22,743 nucleotides of DNA from Anaerolineales bacterium UBA5797 (GTDB taxonomy: Bacteria; Chloroflexota; Anaerolineae; Anaerolineales; Villigracilaceae). Positions 22,538 through 22,743 of this stretch are shown piece after piece. The notes under the pieces were generated by a model. It was not told the DNA's origin and did not search any database. It was given only the letters and a program-made list of their open reading frames with translations. A program made the position numbers and the translations under genes. The stretch lies in NCBI GenBank assembly GCA_002418205.1, contig DIDP01000048.1:1-22743 (forward strand). The letters run 5' to 3'. Each line of letters begins with the position of its first letter. Position 1 is the stretch's first letter.

Positions 22538-22743
22538 TCCGATCCTCTTCACATCATCCAAACCCAACTCCCGCCGGGCGTCATTGACCTCGGCCTGGGT
22601 AACCCTCCGCTTTCGCTGCTGCCGCTCGATTTGATTCGTTCCGCCGCGCAGAAGGCATTATCACAAACCAGCAATTCCTTCCTGCAATACGGCGCGGAGC
22701 AGGGTGATGGATATTTCCGCCTCGCGCTCTCGGGATTTCTGAG
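22535..22743 (+). CDS. PLP-dependent class I/II aminotransferase, 5' part only
   Basis: The frame is open from ATG 22535 to the window end (69 codons) and is cut off there. The start MSDPLHIIQTQLPPGVIDLGLGNPPLSLLP, followed by LQYGAEQGDGYFRLALSGFL, is the N-terminal part of fold-type I aminotransferases of the 2-aminoadipate/MocR-like kind (the G-NP and YG...G...LR-like pattern). The catalytic lysine lies beyond the window. It is divergent from the dehydrogenase operon, whose promoter lies within 35 bases. Confidence 0.8.
   Translation, partial: MSDPLHIIQTQLPPGVIDLGLGNPPLSLLPLDLIRSAAQKALSQTSNSFLQYGAEQGDGYFRLALSGFL

Noticed and set aside
1..22743. CRISPR arrays, tRNA/rRNA genes, transposases, toxin-antitoxin pairs
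   Set aside because: I looked for regular spaced repeats, cloverleaf-like segments and typical motifs by eye and found none; weak or divergent examples could have been missed.

Overview
The window looks like a chromosomal segment of a Chloroflexota bacterium, most likely of the Anaerolineae. That placement is inference. It rests on a double-FAS1 lipoprotein with a TP-rich linker, a fused alpha/beta 2-oxoacid dehydrogenase E1, a very large cytoplasmic hybrid histidine kinase, SLH-domain extracellular proteases, and a GC-rich background broken by an AT-rich insert. No 16S/23S rRNA, tRNA, CRISPR array, transposase or integrase was seen.

Layout. (1) 1-159 holds a second copy of the clpC promoter, leader hairpin and first 21 codons, fused to unrelated sequence. 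(2) 160-3147 is an AT-rich insert. All its recognisable genes are on the minus strand: a small LuxR-type regulator with a one-base frameshift, a secreted trypsin-like protease with three SLH repeats interrupted by one in-frame TAG, and a small membrane-anchored protein. (3) 3148-5755 is the intact clpC with its own promoter, leader hairpin and terminator. (4) 5824-8159 encodes a membrane-anchored zinc metalloprotease related to immune inhibitor A, translationally coupled to a small cupin. (5) 8205-10324 is a divergent pair, an MFS transporter (minus) and a tandem GNAT protein (plus). (6) 10448-13645 is a roughly 1065-residue LacI-type sensor/GAF/histidine kinase. (7) 13726-15640 carries a double-FAS1 lipoprotein and a six-TM membrane protein, both minus. 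(8) 22471 down to 15846 is a minus-strand 2-oxoacid dehydrogenase operon: fused E1, a broken S23-type four-helix-bundle gene, E2, a class I methyltransferase, an isoprenylcysteine carboxyl methyltransferase-like membrane enzyme, and dihydrolipoyl dehydrogenase (E3), ending at a strong terminator. (9) 22535 to the end is the start of a divergent PLP-dependent aminotransferase.

How it fits together. The E1/E2/E3 genes give one complete 2-oxoacid dehydrogenase complex (pyruvate or branched-chain type; substrate not resolvable here), with two methyltransferases riding in the same transcription unit. ClpC is the AAA+ unfoldase partner of ClpP. The insert is a self-contained regulator, exported protease and small envelope protein module.

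Most noteworthy are the duplicated clpC 5' end bracketing the insert; the terminator-like leader hairpins, which keep their fold but change sequence between the two copies; and three single-event reading-frame lesions (TAG, poly-A frameshift, -1 G) in otherwise well-preserved genes.
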